A stretch of 23,791 nt of DNA, taken from assembly GCA_017992575.1 (NCBI GenBank), contig JAGOOJ010000004.1, forward strand, positions 1 through 23,791, written 5' to 3'. Origin of the DNA: Candidatus Moraniibacteriota bacterium (lineage in GTDB: Bacteria; Patescibacteriota; Minisyncoccia; Moranbacterales; UBA1568). Both the position numbers and the translations under genes were made by a program. The notes below the pieces were generated by a model. That model saw nothing but the letters and a program-made list of their open reading frames with translations. It searched no databases and was not told the origin of the DNA. Positions 6,728-14,604 of this stretch are shown piece after piece; position 1 is the stretch's first letter; each line of letters opens with the position of its first letter.

Positions 6728-8140
6728 ATGTCACAGAAGAAAACCGTGGCTTCGAAAGTCACCAAGAAAGAGTCAGTGAAAAAGACGATTGAAAAGACAG
6801 TCTCGACAAAGAAAGCTGTTTCGCCAGTGAAAGTCATCAAGAAGGAAGAAGAAATGCTTCTGCAGACGCTTCGTGGTATGCGTGATATTTTGCCGGACGA
6901 ACAGCCCTACTGGGAACGAGTACGTAAGGCGCTCTCAACGGCTTCCTCGGAGTACGGTTTTCAGCGTATTGATCTCCCTATGGTAGAGTTCGCTCATTTG
7001 TATTTGCGTACAATCGGTGAGGGTACAGATATCCTAGATAAAGAGATCTATCTTTTCAATACGCGGGGTGGTGACCGGGTCGCTCTTCGACCGGAGATGA
7101 CCGCCGGACTGTGTCGTGCCTATATCGAACACGGGATGGGAGTATTACCCAAGCCAATCAAGCTGTTCACGATGGGACCAGTATTTCGCTATGACCGGCC
7201 ACAGGAAGGGCGCTACCGTGAACACTGGCAGGCCAACTTTGATATGTTTGGGGAAAATGATCCTATTCTCGATGCTCAGATTATCCAGCTTGCTTTTCGT
7301 GTGGTGAGTCAGCTTGGGTTGAAGAACATTGAATTTCAAGTAAATAGTATCGGGACTCCGGAGTCTCGGCGGGATTATGAAAAAGCGCTCGTCCGATACT
7401 TGGAGGCACAAAAGACGAAACTTTGTCAGAATTGTCGCGAACGATTAGTGTCCAATCCGATGCGTATTCTTGACTGCAAGGAGGACAAGTGTATCCAGTT
7501 GACGGCTCATGCTCCGCAGTCTATTGATTACCTCGATCAGGAATCGCGAGATCATTTCAAACGTTTGCTCGAATACCTCGATGAATTGGAGTTGCCGTAT
7601 GTCATCAACACTCGTTTGGTACGAGGGCTGGACTACTACACAAATACTGTTTTTGAGATTCGTTCTACGGATAAGGATGGTAAAAATTATTCACTCGGGG
7701 GTGGTGGACGGTACAATCGTCTCATCGAAACACTTGGTGGCGAACCGACACCAGCAATCGGATTTGGATTAGGACTGGATCGTATCGTGCTCGAGATGAA
7801 ACGAACTCAGGTCAAGCCGTATCAGGAACCACGCCCGAGAGTATTTCTGGCTCAACTTGGTGATATGGCCAAGAAAAAAACACTACGCTTGTTCTCAGCT
7901 TTGGAAAAAAATGGTATTCTCATTGCAGAAAGCTTCGGACGAGGCAGTCTCAAGTCGCAGATGCGCGTCGCCAATCGTCTCGGCGTCGAAGTGACGGTTA
8001 TTGTTGGACAAAAAGAGGCTCTCGATGAAACGGCCATCGTTAAAGACATGGTTTCAGGGACGCAAGAAACAGTCACGCAGGAGCGCTTGGTAGATGCTGT
8101 AAAAAAGATTTTGAAGACCAATGTAGCGCTCAATGTCTAA
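6728..8140 (+). CDS. hisS: Histidyl-tRNA synthetase with Lys-rich N-terminal extension
   Basis: Charges tRNA-His; class-II synthetase. Visible motifs: LRGMRDILP near residue 48, motif 1 region, RPEMTAGLCRAY, motif 2 GPVFRYDRPQEGRYREHWQANFDMFG (in part), the HisA motif VRGLDYYTNTVFEI, GGGGRYNRL, motif 3 IGFGLGLDRI, and a C-terminal anticodon-binding domain (about 375-465). Residues 1-42 are a repetitive Lys/Thr/Val tail absent from most HisRS. ATG 6728 has a GAAGG SD 5 nt upstream. The alternative start MLLQTLRGM at 6854 would remove the tail and also has a purine-rich stretch upstream. The HIT gene begins 8 nt after the stop. Confidence 0.96.
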   Translation: MSQKKTVASKVTKKESVKKTIEKTVSTKKAVSPVKVIKKEEEMLLQTLRGMRDILPDEQPYWERVRKALSTASSEYGFQRIDLPMVEFAHLYLRTIGEGTDILDKEIYLFNTRGGDRVALRPEMTAGLCRAYIEHGMGVLPKPIKLFTMGPVFRYDRPQEGRYREHWQANFDMFGENDPILDAQIIQLAFRVVSQLGLKNIEFQVNSIGTPESRRDYEKALVRYLEAQKTKLCQNCRERLVSNPMRILDCKEDKCIQLTAHAPQSIDYLDQESRDHFKRLLEYLDELELPYVINTRLVRGLDYYTNTVFEIRSTDKDGKNYSLGGGGRYNRLIETLGGEPTPAIGFGLGLDRIVLEMKRTQVKPYQEPRPRVFLAQLGDMAKKKTLRLFSALEKNGILIAESFGRGSLKSQMRVANRLGVEVTVIVGQKEALDETAIVKDMVSGTQETVTQERLVDAVKKILKTNVALNV

Positions 8141-8148
8141 ATTGTGAT

Positions 8149-8496
8149 ATGAAAACCATCTTCGAGAAAATTCGGGACCGGGAAATTCCTACGGAGTTCC
8201 TCTACGAAGACGATGAAGTGATGGCGTTTTATGATATCGCTCCTATCGCTCCGGTGCATGTACTCATTGTTCCAAAAAAGGTTATTGTTAGTATTGCTGA
8301 AATGGAAGATGGTGATGAGCGTATAGTGGGCAAAATGTTTCTGGTGGCCCGAAATATCGCTCGGGACTTGAAAATTTCTGAGAAAGGGTATAAACTGCTT
8401 ATCCGGGTAGGGAAGGACGGTGGCCAAGAAGTGGCCCACCTACATCTTCACTTACTTGGCGGGGCACGATTGAGTGAGAATATTCACCCTGTGTAA
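8149..8496 (+). CDS. HIT (histidine triad) family nucleotide hydrolase, HinT-like
   Basis: HinT-type proteins hydrolyse purine nucleoside phosphoramidates and adenylated by-products such as aminoacyl-AMP. The 115-residue length is typical. The triad is HLHLHLLGG, with H97, H99 (expected nucleophile) and H101. Earlier conserved segments are the N-terminal FEKIRDREIPTEFLYEDD and HVLIVPKK. The gene follows hisS at 8 nt, a suggestive position since HinT proteins can clear aminoacyl-adenylates from synthetases (inference). No SD is visible. Confidence 0.93.
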   Translation: MKTIFEKIRDREIPTEFLYEDDEVMAFYDIAPIAPVHVLIVPKKVIVSIAEMEDGDERIVGKMFLVARNIARDLKISEKGYKLLIRVGKDGGQEVAHLHLHLLGGARLSENIHPV

Positions 8497-8507
8497 ATGT
8501 ATTGATC

Positions 8508-8543
8508 GCTTTCCAGAGCGGAAAGCATGATAGGAAAGGAGGT
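8508..8543 (+). promoter_or_regulatory. Hairpin plus perfect SD upstream of rpsU
   Basis: GCTTTCC (8508-8514), loop AGAGC, GGAAAGC (8520-8526): a 7-bp stem with no T-run after it. AAAGGAGGT (8535-8543), an essentially complete anti-16S match, follows 7 nt before ATG 8551. The hairpin may be an RNA-processing or autoregulatory site. Confidence 0.45.
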
Positions 8544-8550
8544 CTTGTAT

Positions 8551-8799
8551 ATGATTCAGGTAAAAAGAAAAGAGAGAGAAACAGCCGAGAGTTTGATCCG
8601 GCGTTTTTCGCGTCGCGTTCAGCAGAGCGGTGTCCTAAGGCAGGTCCGCAAACTGCGTTTTCGCGTTGAAGAACAGAGTCGTGACAAACGACGTGCTGGC
8701 GCCCTCTATAAAGTAAAGATCCGCAAAGAAATTACCCGATTGAAGAAACTCGGGAAGTTTGATGACGAGGCTCTGCGCGATATCAAAAAGAGAATTTAA
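8551..8799 (+). CDS. rpsU: Small ribosomal subunit protein bS21
   Basis: Component of the small subunit near the anti-SD end of 16S rRNA. The 82-residue product is strongly basic: IQVKRKERETAESLIRRFSRRVQQSGVLRQVRKLRF, in part, is the bS21 core, followed by a basic helical tail. ATG 8551 is chosen over the in-frame upstream ATG 8527 because it stands 7 nt after the best SD in the window (AAAGGAGGT). The strong SD contrasts with the SD-poor neighbours, suggesting high expression. It is followed 15 nt later by the yqeY-like gene, a neighbour often seen with rpsU. Confidence 0.93.
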   Translation: MIQVKRKERETAESLIRRFSRRVQQSGVLRQVRKLRFRVEEQSRDKRRAGALYKVKIRKEITRLKKLGKFDDEALRDIKKRI

Positions 8800-8814
8800 T
8801 CACCCTGTGCACAT

Positions 8815-9267
8815 ATGGGACTCTATCAGACCCTGGGGGATGACTTGAAGCAAGCGATGAAAGCAGGTGAAACGTTCCGAAGGGATACGCTTCGCCTGCT
8901 TCAAAGCGCGGTAAAAAATGTGGCTATCGATAAGCGTGTGGCACCAGCCGAACTGAGTGATACGGATGTGGAAGATGTGATCAAAAGACTGGTGAAGCAA
9001 CGCAAAGACAGTATCACACAGTATCGAGCAGGGAACCGTGAAGATCTCGCAGAGAAAGAAGAAGAGGAGTTGACTCTCCTTTCGGTGTATCTTCCCGAGG
9101 CTATGGGAGAAGCAGAACTCGGTGCACTCGTTGCTGACGCCTTGAAAGAGGCAGGTTTGACTACCAGAGACAAAATGGGTCAGGCTATGGGTGTTGTCAT
9201 GAAAAAAGTGGCCGGACGGGCCTCCGGGGATGATGTTCGTCGAGTCGTCGAGTCATTGCTCTCGTAG
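8815..9267 (+). CDS. yqeY: GatB/YqeY domain-containing protein
   Basis: A 150-residue YqeY-type protein, related to the tRNA-binding tail of GatB but found alone. Typical features: LYQTLGDDLKQAMKAGETFRRDTLRLL at the start (in part), the DVIKRLVKQRKDSITQYRAGNREDLAEKE centre, and YLPEAMGEAEL, then GQAMGVVMKKVAGRASGDDVRRVV at the end. The molecular role is unclear; tRNA binding is inferred from GatB. It sits between rpsU and ybeY in a translation-linked cluster. No SD before ATG 8815. Confidence 0.93.
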   Translation: MGLYQTLGDDLKQAMKAGETFRRDTLRLLQSAVKNVAIDKRVAPAELSDTDVEDVIKRLVKQRKDSITQYRAGNREDLAEKEEEELTLLSVYLPEAMGEAELGALVADALKEAGLTTRDKMGQAMGVVMKKVAGRASGDDVRRVVESLLS

Positions 9268-9268
9268 T

Positions 9269-9733
9269 ATGCATGTTACGGTTCACTATACAGAGGAAGT
9301 CCCGACGAGTTTGGCAGAATCCTTTCTGAAGAGGATAGCCGAAGAAACACTGGTACGTTTTCCGTCTACAATTCTGGAACAGAAAACCGTTTCATTGAAC
9401 GCTGTGGCAGTCTCTCGGGCCAAGATTCAAGAACTCAATAGGACCTATGGCGGTAAAGATAAAGTAACTGACATCTTGTCTTTTGGTGAGTATCCCGATA
9501 GGGGGAGTTTGGAACACGATACCAATCAGGAGATTTTTTTGGGAGAGATATTTTTTTGTTACGAATATATTGTGGCAGGAGCCCGAGAAGATGCGGTGAC
9601 GGCAACGCATGAAATGATGTACGTTTTTTCACACGGTGTGCTCCATCTGTTGGGGTATGATCATGAAGAGGAAATGTTCGCTATTCAGGACGATGTGACA
9701 GAGCATCTCATGCAGTCACAGGAAAAGCAGTAA
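9269..9733 (+). CDS. ybeY: Endoribonuclease YbeY (rRNA maturation factor)
   Basis: Metal-dependent RNase needed for 16S rRNA 3'-end maturation and ribosome quality control. The family signature is HGVLHLLGYDH with zinc ligands H122, H126 and H132. The second motif is GKDKVTDILSF (62-72). Length is 154 residues. The frame is open upstream to 9230, inside yqeY, but the ATG at 9269, directly after the yqeY stop with a 1-nt gap, begins MHVTVHY and fits the family and translational coupling. dgkA follows after 18 nt. Confidence 0.95.
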   Translation: MHVTVHYTEEVPTSLAESFLKRIAEETLVRFPSTILEQKTVSLNAVAVSRAKIQELNRTYGGKDKVTDILSFGEYPDRGSLEHDTNQEIFLGEIFFCYEYIVAGAREDAVTATHEMMYVFSHGVLHLLGYDHEEEMFAIQDDVTEHLMQSQEKQ

Positions 9734-9751
9734 TAAACACATACCAATACT

Positions 9752-10111
9752 ATGAGACGTTTGATGCGTAGTGTCACCCATGCGGTGAGAGGAATTTCTT
9801 TTACATTGAAAAGTGAACGGAATTTCCGAGTAGAGTCTCTGATTGCTACCCTGGCACTCCTGTTCATGCTCTGGCTCCCGCTGAATCGAACCGAAGAAGC
9901 GTTGCTTATTATAATAATCGTGCTGGTGTTGGCTATGGAGCTCATCAATACAGCCGTGGAACGAGTGATGGATATACTGAAGCCTCGGGTACACCCGTAT
10001 GCCCGGGTGATTAAGGATGTCATGGCCGGAGCGGTGTTTTTGGTCTCATTCGGAGCTTTTTTGATTGGCATGTTGATATTTCTTCCGTATTTGTGGAGAT
10101 ATATCATCTGA
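9752..10111 (+). CDS. dgkA: Diacylglycerol/undecaprenol kinase (DgkA family)
   Basis: Small membrane kinase. In Gram-positive-type bacteria this family phosphorylates undecaprenol, regenerating the lipid carrier for peptidoglycan and polymers. The 119 residues form an N-terminal amphipathic part, RNFRVE with E28, and three transmembrane helices (about 29-45, 50-68 and 91-115). The signature ELINTAVERVMD (63-74) and K88/D89 before the last helix are the active-site set. It closes the ybeY cluster, and its product fits with the LCP and L,D-transpeptidase genes nearby. Substrate choice (lipid or undecaprenol) is inferred only. Confidence 0.92.
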   Translation: MRRLMRSVTHAVRGISFTLKSERNFRVESLIATLALLFMLWLPLNRTEEALLIIIIVLVLAMELINTAVERVMDILKPRVHPYARVIKDVMAGAVFLVSFGAFLIGMLIFLPYLWRYII

Positions 10112-10149
10112 AGAGTGTGTGAAGAGGAGGCGTACGAACTTTTTCTTTT

Positions 10150-10178
10150 TTGCCGAAGAGCGTTTTTTGGGGTATACT
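10150..10178 (+). promoter_or_regulatory. Promoter of ftsA
   Basis: TTGCCG (10150-10155), 17-bp spacer, TATACT (10173-10178). Start near 10185, giving a leader of about 100 nt that contains the palindrome GGAGCTCC and a T-run. Confidence 0.72.
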
Positions 10179-10287
10179 CATAGCTGAGGGAGCTCCGTTT
10201 TTACAGAGAGCTTGGATTTTTTTATTCTTTCCCTTCACAGAATAGACAAACAAAAAAGAGTGTTTATATTGCATCTGAGTTTTTTCT

Positions 10288-11547
10288 ATGTCGAGAAGTA
10301 ATTATTACGTTGGTCTTGATATCGGGTCTGCTAATATCCGGGCTGTCATAGCCGAGGAAATAACTCCCGATGAACCATTGCGGGTTGTTGGGATAGGAAT
10401 GGCTCCTTCCGAAGGAATTCGTCGTGGTTCAGTTGTGAATGTGGAAGCGGTGGCCAAGGCAGTCAATGTTGTTTTGGAGCAGGCAGAGCGTATGGCCGGA
10501 CATCCAGCAGAGACCGTCATCGTTGGCGTCTCCGGTACAGAGATAACCTGTCAGAATGCCCTGGGAGTGATTGCTGTCGGGCGGGCTGACGGAGAGGTAA
10601 CCTACGATGACACTACTCGGGTGCTCGAAGAAGTGCAGGCGCGTTTGACACTTCCCCTCAACCGAGAAATTATCCATGTCATCCCCAAAGATTATCGATT
10701 GGACGATCAGAAAAATATCAAGGATCCATTAGGGATGCACGGTGTTCGTCTGGAGATGAATGCTCTAGTGGTGAGTGACAGCACAGCCCATTTGAAGAAT
10801 ATCAGCCGTAGTCTCGAACAGGCCGGTACTAATCCAGATAGTTTTGTTGTTGAACCATTGGCTTCAGCTGAAGCGGTGCTTCATCAGAAACAAAAAGAAC
10901 TCGGGACAGTACTCGTTAATATCGGCGGAAGTACGACATCAGTAGCGGTGTTTGAAGACGGTGACCTTCTTCATCTGGCGGTACTCCCAGTGGGAGGCGC
11001 TCATATCACCAACGATATTGCTATCGGTCTGCGGACGTCTATCGAAGTGGCAGAGGCCGTCAAACTCCAGTATGGGATTGCTTCACCGAGAGAAGTGAGC
11101 AAAAAGGAGGAGATTGATCTTGGTATGATTGATTCACAGGAAGAGGGACTTGTCTCTCGTTATCATGTGGCAGAAATTATCGAAGCGCGACTCGAAGAAA
11201 TATTTACTTTCGTGAATATCGAACTCAAGAATATCGGAAGAGAAGGATTGTTACCGGGGGGATCAGTACTGACGGGAGGAGGAGCTCTCTTGCCGGGCAT
11301 TGTCGAACTGGCCAAGAGTACACTTCGTTTGCCGTCTCAGATTGGCTATCCGAAACCACTTGGTGGTATACTGGACGAAGTAGATAATCCACAGTTTGCC
11401 ACCGCTATCGGTCTCATACTGTTGGCGCAGTCTACCGGAGGAGAAAAGAAGAGTTTTTCAGCCCACAAAATTTTTGGGACGCTCCCGGATGGAGTTCAGT
11501 CGTTGGCGAAGAGAGTCAAGCACTGGTCTCAGCGTTTTCTCCCCTGA
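10288..11547 (+). CDS. ftsA: Cell division protein FtsA
   Basis: Actin-like ATPase that tethers FtsZ to the membrane. The 419 residues show the phosphate-1 motif GLDIGSANIRAVIAE at the N-terminus, the 1C/SHS2 region from about residue 85 (HVIPKDYRLD), VVEPLASAEAVL, the phosphate-2 motif VLVNIGGSTTSVAVFEDGDL, and the adenosine motif LTGGGALLPGI. The C-terminal SLAKRVKHWSQRFLP is an amphipathic membrane-targeting helix. ATG 10288 has no SD and lies about 100 nt downstream of a good promoter. ftsZ follows after a 193-nt gap with its own likely promoters. Confidence 0.96.
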   Translation: MSRSNYYVGLDIGSANIRAVIAEEITPDEPLRVVGIGMAPSEGIRRGSVVNVEAVAKAVNVVLEQAERMAGHPAETVIVGVSGTEITCQNALGVIAVGRADGEVTYDDTTRVLEEVQARLTLPLNREIIHVIPKDYRLDDQKNIKDPLGMHGVRLEMNALVVSDSTAHLKNISRSLEQAGTNPDSFVVEPLASAEAVLHQKQKELGTVLVNIGGSTTSVAVFEDGDLLHLAVLPVGGAHITNDIAIGLRTSIEVAEAVKLQYGIASPREVSKKEEIDLGMIDSQEEGLVSRYHVAEIIEARLEEIFTFVNIELKNIGREGLLPGGSVLTGGGALLPGIVELAKSTLRLPSQIGYPKPLGGILDEVDNPQFATAIGLILLAQSTGGEKKSFSAHKIFGTLPDGVQSLAKRVKHWSQRFLP

Positions 11548-11614
11548 ATTTTCGAGACAAAAACAAATATTTTTTATTAGGAAGAGGGCGGAAGTTTCCG
11601 TTTTTTTGCTTTTC

Positions 11615-11642
11615 TTGACACTCGTTCTTTTCTCGTGATAGA
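11615..11642 (+). promoter_or_regulatory. Possible upstream ftsZ promoter (P2)
   Basis: A perfect -35 TTGACA (11615-11620), 16-bp spacer, then GATAGA (11637-11642), a poor -10. Confidence 0.3.
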
Positions 11643-11668
11643 GTGGATTTTAAAGTGAAATGAGGTAC

Positions 11669-11698
11669 TTGTGTTGTCTCGCGGAAGCGCAGTATACT
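11669..11698 (+). promoter_or_regulatory. ftsZ promoter (P1)
   Basis: TTGTGT (11669-11674), 18-bp spacer, TATACT (11693-11698). Start about 11705, 36 nt before ATG 11741. Confidence 0.55.
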
Positions 11699-11740
11699 AC
11701 CTTTACTTGCCGAAACAATTTTTCTAACCAATGAAGCTCT

Positions 11741-12979
11741 ATGGCTGAGATCAAACCCGATATCGAAACGTTTGCCAAGATTAAAGTCGTCGGTGTTGGT
11801 GGTTCTGGCAACAATGCTATTTCCCGCATGATCGACGCCAAAATCAAGGGTGTAGAATTCGTCGCTATCAATACCGATGCTCAAGCGCTGCATCATTCCA
11901 AAGCCCAGGAAAAAGTCCATATCGGAAAGAATCTGACCAAGGGACTGGGTGCCGGTATGAATCCAGAAATTGGTCGTCAGGCTGCTGAAGAAAACCGTGA
12001 TGAAATTCAAGAAGTGTTGAAGGGCGCTGACATGGTGTTCGTTGCCTGTGGACTCGGTGGTGGGACTGGATCTGGTGCTGCTCCCATCGTAGCGGAGACT
12101 GCCAAAGAGCTAGGTGCACTGACCGTTGGAGTTGTGACCAAGCCATTTGCTTTCGAAGGATCACAGCGTCGTGCTATTGCTGAAGAAGCATTGGAAAATC
12201 TGAAAGACCGTGTCGATACGCTCATCACTATCCCGAATGACAAACTGCTCTCGATCATCGATCGTCAGACGACTTTGGTTAATGCTTTCCGTATCGTCGA
12301 TGATGTGCTCCGTCAGGGTGTCCAGGGAATTTCTGATTTGATTACCAAACCTGGTATCGTCAATGTCGACTTTGCCGATGTCCGTGCCATTATGGAAGAC
12401 AGTGGCAGTGCCCTTATGGGGATTGGTATCGCCTCGGGTGAGAATCGGGCGGTGGAGGCTGCCAAGGCTGCTATCAACAGTCCGCTCCTCGAGCTGTCTA
12501 TCGATGGTGCCAAGGGCGTACTGTTTAATATTTCTGGTTCGACTGACTTGACGATGCTTGAAATAAACGAAGCAGCCAATATTATTACTGAAAATATCGA
12601 TCCGAATGCCAAAGTCATCTTTGGTGCGGTGACCGATGATCAGATTCGTAAGGGTGAAATTCAGATTACCGTGGTGGCTACCGGTTTCGATATTCCACGA
12701 GCCAAAGAAACACCAGGACTCATCAATCGGGCACCGAGTATCGCCAGTCGTCAGCGTGCTGCTCAGGCTGCGGTCGTTGAAGAGGAGCGGGAACAGGAAG
12801 CAGAAGAAGTATTCGAAGAAGCTATCACCTTCCCATCACGCAAGATTGAACAACCAGTGATGATTATCGAAGAAAAGATTCAGCCTCGGGGTATGGCAGT
12901 CCGAACCGAATCCAAAGAACTGGTGGAGGAAGAAGACCTCGAAATTCCAGCCTTCATCCGCAGAAAAATGAAGAAATAA
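11741..12979 (+). CDS. ftsZ: Cell division protein FtsZ
   Basis: Tubulin-like GTPase that polymerises into the division ring. The 412 residues have VVGVGGSGNNAI (16-27), NTDAQAL (44-50) and the tubulin signature GGGTGSG (106-112). The T7 synergy loop is near 208-215 (NVDFADVRAIM), followed by the C-terminal activation domain to about 320. An acidic linker follows (about 340-395), then the conserved tail EEDLEIPAFIRRKMKK, which binds FtsA and other partners. This tail fits the FtsA encoded just upstream. ATG 11741 follows its own promoter; no SD is clear. A strong terminator follows. Confidence 0.98.
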   Translation: MAEIKPDIETFAKIKVVGVGGSGNNAISRMIDAKIKGVEFVAINTDAQALHHSKAQEKVHIGKNLTKGLGAGMNPEIGRQAAEENRDEIQEVLKGADMVFVACGLGGGTGSGAAPIVAETAKELGALTVGVVTKPFAFEGSQRRAIAEEALENLKDRVDTLITIPNDKLLSIIDRQTTLVNAFRIVDDVLRQGVQGISDLITKPGIVNVDFADVRAIMEDSGSALMGIGIASGENRAVEAAKAAINSPLLELSIDGAKGVLFNISGSTDLTMLEINEAANIITENIDPNAKVIFGAVTDDQIRKGEIQITVVATGFDIPRAKETPGLINRAPSIASRQRAAQAAVVEEEREQEAEEVFEEAITFPSRKIEQPVMIIEEKIQPRGMAVRTESKELVEEEDLEIPAFIRRKMKK

Positions 12980-12992
12980 TTTGTATCATTCT

Positions 12993-13018
12993 AAGCCACC
13001 CAATTCGGGTGGTTTTTT
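12993..13018 (+). terminator. Intrinsic terminator of ftsZ
   Basis: CCACCC (12996-13001), loop AATTC, GGGTGG (13007-13012), then six T; flanking A/G bases extend the stem. Confidence 0.9.
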
Positions 13019-13070
13019 CTTTTCTCTTGTTTATTGATATTCTGAATAAAGAGTTTGTTTGAATAAAAAT

Positions 13071-13976
13071 ATGTCTGTGCCCTTTTCTATAAAACACCTC
13101 TCTACCCTGATAAAATTTTGGACACTGGTATTGGTGATATCTGGAGTGAGTCTTTGGATATTTTCTCCTAATAGAGGTTCATCGGTTCATGCTGAACCTA
13201 TTGTCATTGGTTCTGGAGAAGCGCCTCTGTTGTTTCCACCACGGATTGTTGAGATAGTACCTGAGAGAGATGCCACGGATGTTTTGCTTGGGATAGAGGA
13301 CCCGATCATGGTGAGATTTGCAGAATCCGTGAAGCAGTATCACATTCGTTTTGAACTCGACCCTGAGGCGGAGCTGTTGTACGAAAACAATCCTGAGAAG
13401 ACAGAGTTTCGTTTGCTCCCCAAAGAGCCACTGCGTGAAGGGGTACGGTACACACTCACGATTGCCTATATTTCGCGCGAAACACCGGATGGTATCTATA
13501 AACCACTGACAGAAACGAGTTTTACGACGCTCGTTGCCCCGGTCAGTGCCCAGCCAAAAGTTTCCGAGTCGGTCACTCCTTCGAACACCGTTGCCCGTCG
13601 GACAGAGGGAAAGTATATCGATGTTGATATCACTCATCAGACGATGGTGCTATTTCAGGATGGCGTCCCAGTGGAGAGTTATTTGGTGTCTTCTGGGAAG
13701 CGGGGGATGGACACGCCCAAGGGTGAGTTTGCTATACAGAACAAAGCTCCGCGTCCCTGGTCCAAAACCTACGGACTGTACATGCCCTATTGGATGGCGT
13801 TTACCGCTGATGGAAAGTATGGTATTCATGAGTTGCCAGAGTGGCCGGGAGGTTATAAAGAAGGGGCTAACCATTTAGGTCGGCCAGTGTCACATGGCTG
13901 TATTCGTCTTGGCGTGGGCCATGCCAAGCAGGTGTATGAGTGGGCCGATATTGGCACGACGCTTATCATCCACTAG
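13071..13976 (+). CDS. L,D-transpeptidase (YkuD) with N-terminal Ig-like domain
   Basis: Forms 3-3 peptidoglycan crosslinks, or attaches proteins to them, outside the membrane. The 301 residues begin with a signal peptide or anchor (hydrophobic about 15-32, TLVLVISGVSLWIF) ending near VHAEP. An Ig-like/Big_5-type domain follows (about 50-150: VEIVPERDATDVLLGIEDPIMVRF in part, and GVRYTLTIAY). The YkuD domain spans about 178-301. Its active site is H253 in YGIHELPEW and the catalytic C277 in SHGCIRL, both intact. The frame is open upstream to a TTG at 13059, but ATG 13071 is preferred. Single gene, between the ftsZ terminator and nrdR. beta-lactam sensitivity cannot be read from the sequence. 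Confidence 0.94.
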   Translation: MSVPFSIKHLSTLIKFWTLVLVISGVSLWIFSPNRGSSVHAEPIVIGSGEAPLLFPPRIVEIVPERDATDVLLGIEDPIMVRFAESVKQYHIRFELDPEAELLYENNPEKTEFRLLPKEPLREGVRYTLTIAYISRETPDGIYKPLTETSFTTLVAPVSAQPKVSESVTPSNTVARRTEGKYIDVDITHQTMVLFQDGVPVESYLVSSGKRGMDTPKGEFAIQNKAPRPWSKTYGLYMPYWMAFTADGKYGIHELPEWPGGYKEGANHLGRPVSHGCIRLGVGHAKQVYEWADIGTTLIIH

Positions 13977-14037
13977 GCGATGATGGATTTTCCTTTTCTT
14001 CCGCGATTCTGCTATGCTGGAGGCGTCAGTATTTTTC

Positions 14038-14072
14038 CTAAGAAGTTAATGAAGCTAAGAAGCAACAAGCTG
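14038..14072 (+). repeat. Second copy of the CTAAGAAG-type tandem repeat, before nrdR
   Basis: Units CTAAGAAG, TTAATGAAG, CTAAGAAG, then CAACAAGCTG. Related to the block at 4331-4358. It occupies the nrdR 5' leader. Confidence 0.45.
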
Positions 14073-14079
14073 CACCCTC

Positions 14080-14526
14080 ATGCTCTGTCCCTACTGTAAT
14101 CATCCCGAAACGAGAGTGGTGGATTCCCGCGAAACCCAAGAGGGCCGGGCTATTCGTCGTCGTCGCGAGTGTGAAAAGTGTGATGCTCGTTTTAGTACCT
14201 ATGAAGAAGTAGAAATTTTTCGGTTGCTGGTGGTGAAGAAAGACGGTCACAAGGAAGAGTATGATAAGACTAAAATAGAAAAGGGTCTGCGCCGGGCGTT
14301 TGAGAAGCGTCCCCAGGCAGAAGAAAAGATTGAAAAGATTTTGGGGGAGATAGAGTACACTCTTCACGAGAAACAGGTCCCGGCTATTCCGAGCCGCGAA
14401 ATCGGATCCCTGATTATGGAAAAATTGAAAGAGGTGGATGAAGTGGCCTATATCCGTTTCGCTTCGGTGTACAAATCATTTGGGAGTGCACAGAGTTTCC
14501 TCAAGGCGCTACAAAAATTGAAATAG
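14080..14526 (+). CDS. nrdR: Transcriptional repressor NrdR
   Basis: Zinc- and nucleotide-binding repressor of ribonucleotide reductase operons. The 148 residues start with the zinc ribbon C3-P-Y-C6 and C31-E-K-C34, with the basic stretch RAIRRRREC between them. An ATP-cone follows (about 47-140: VVKKDGHKEEYDKTKIEKGLRRAFEKR in part, and EVDEVAYIRFASVYKSF). This is the standard NrdR architecture and length. No nrd gene is in the window, so its targets lie elsewhere. A weak -10 (TATGCT, 14013-14018) without a good -35 precedes it, and there is no SD. Confidence 0.96.
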   Translation: MLCPYCNHPETRVVDSRETQEGRAIRRRRECEKCDARFSTYEEVEIFRLLVVKKDGHKEEYDKTKIEKGLRRAFEKRPQAEEKIEKILGEIEYTLHEKQVPAIPSREIGSLIMEKLKEVDEVAYIRFASVYKSFGSAQSFLKALQKLK

Positions 14527-14604
14527 CTACTTGATCGATATAGGCACAAGATGTAGCGCAAGAAAAAATCGGATGGAACGGGTATTATTCTAGAGCTCCG
14601 CTCT

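Noticed and set aside
8502..8531. Promoter TTGATC/CATGAT in front of rpsU
   Set aside because: The predicted start would cut into the perfect SD, and the spacer is the hairpin itself.
13059..13071. TTG start for the L,D-transpeptidase
   Set aside because: ATG 13071 gives a normal signal-peptide start and no SD supports the TTG.
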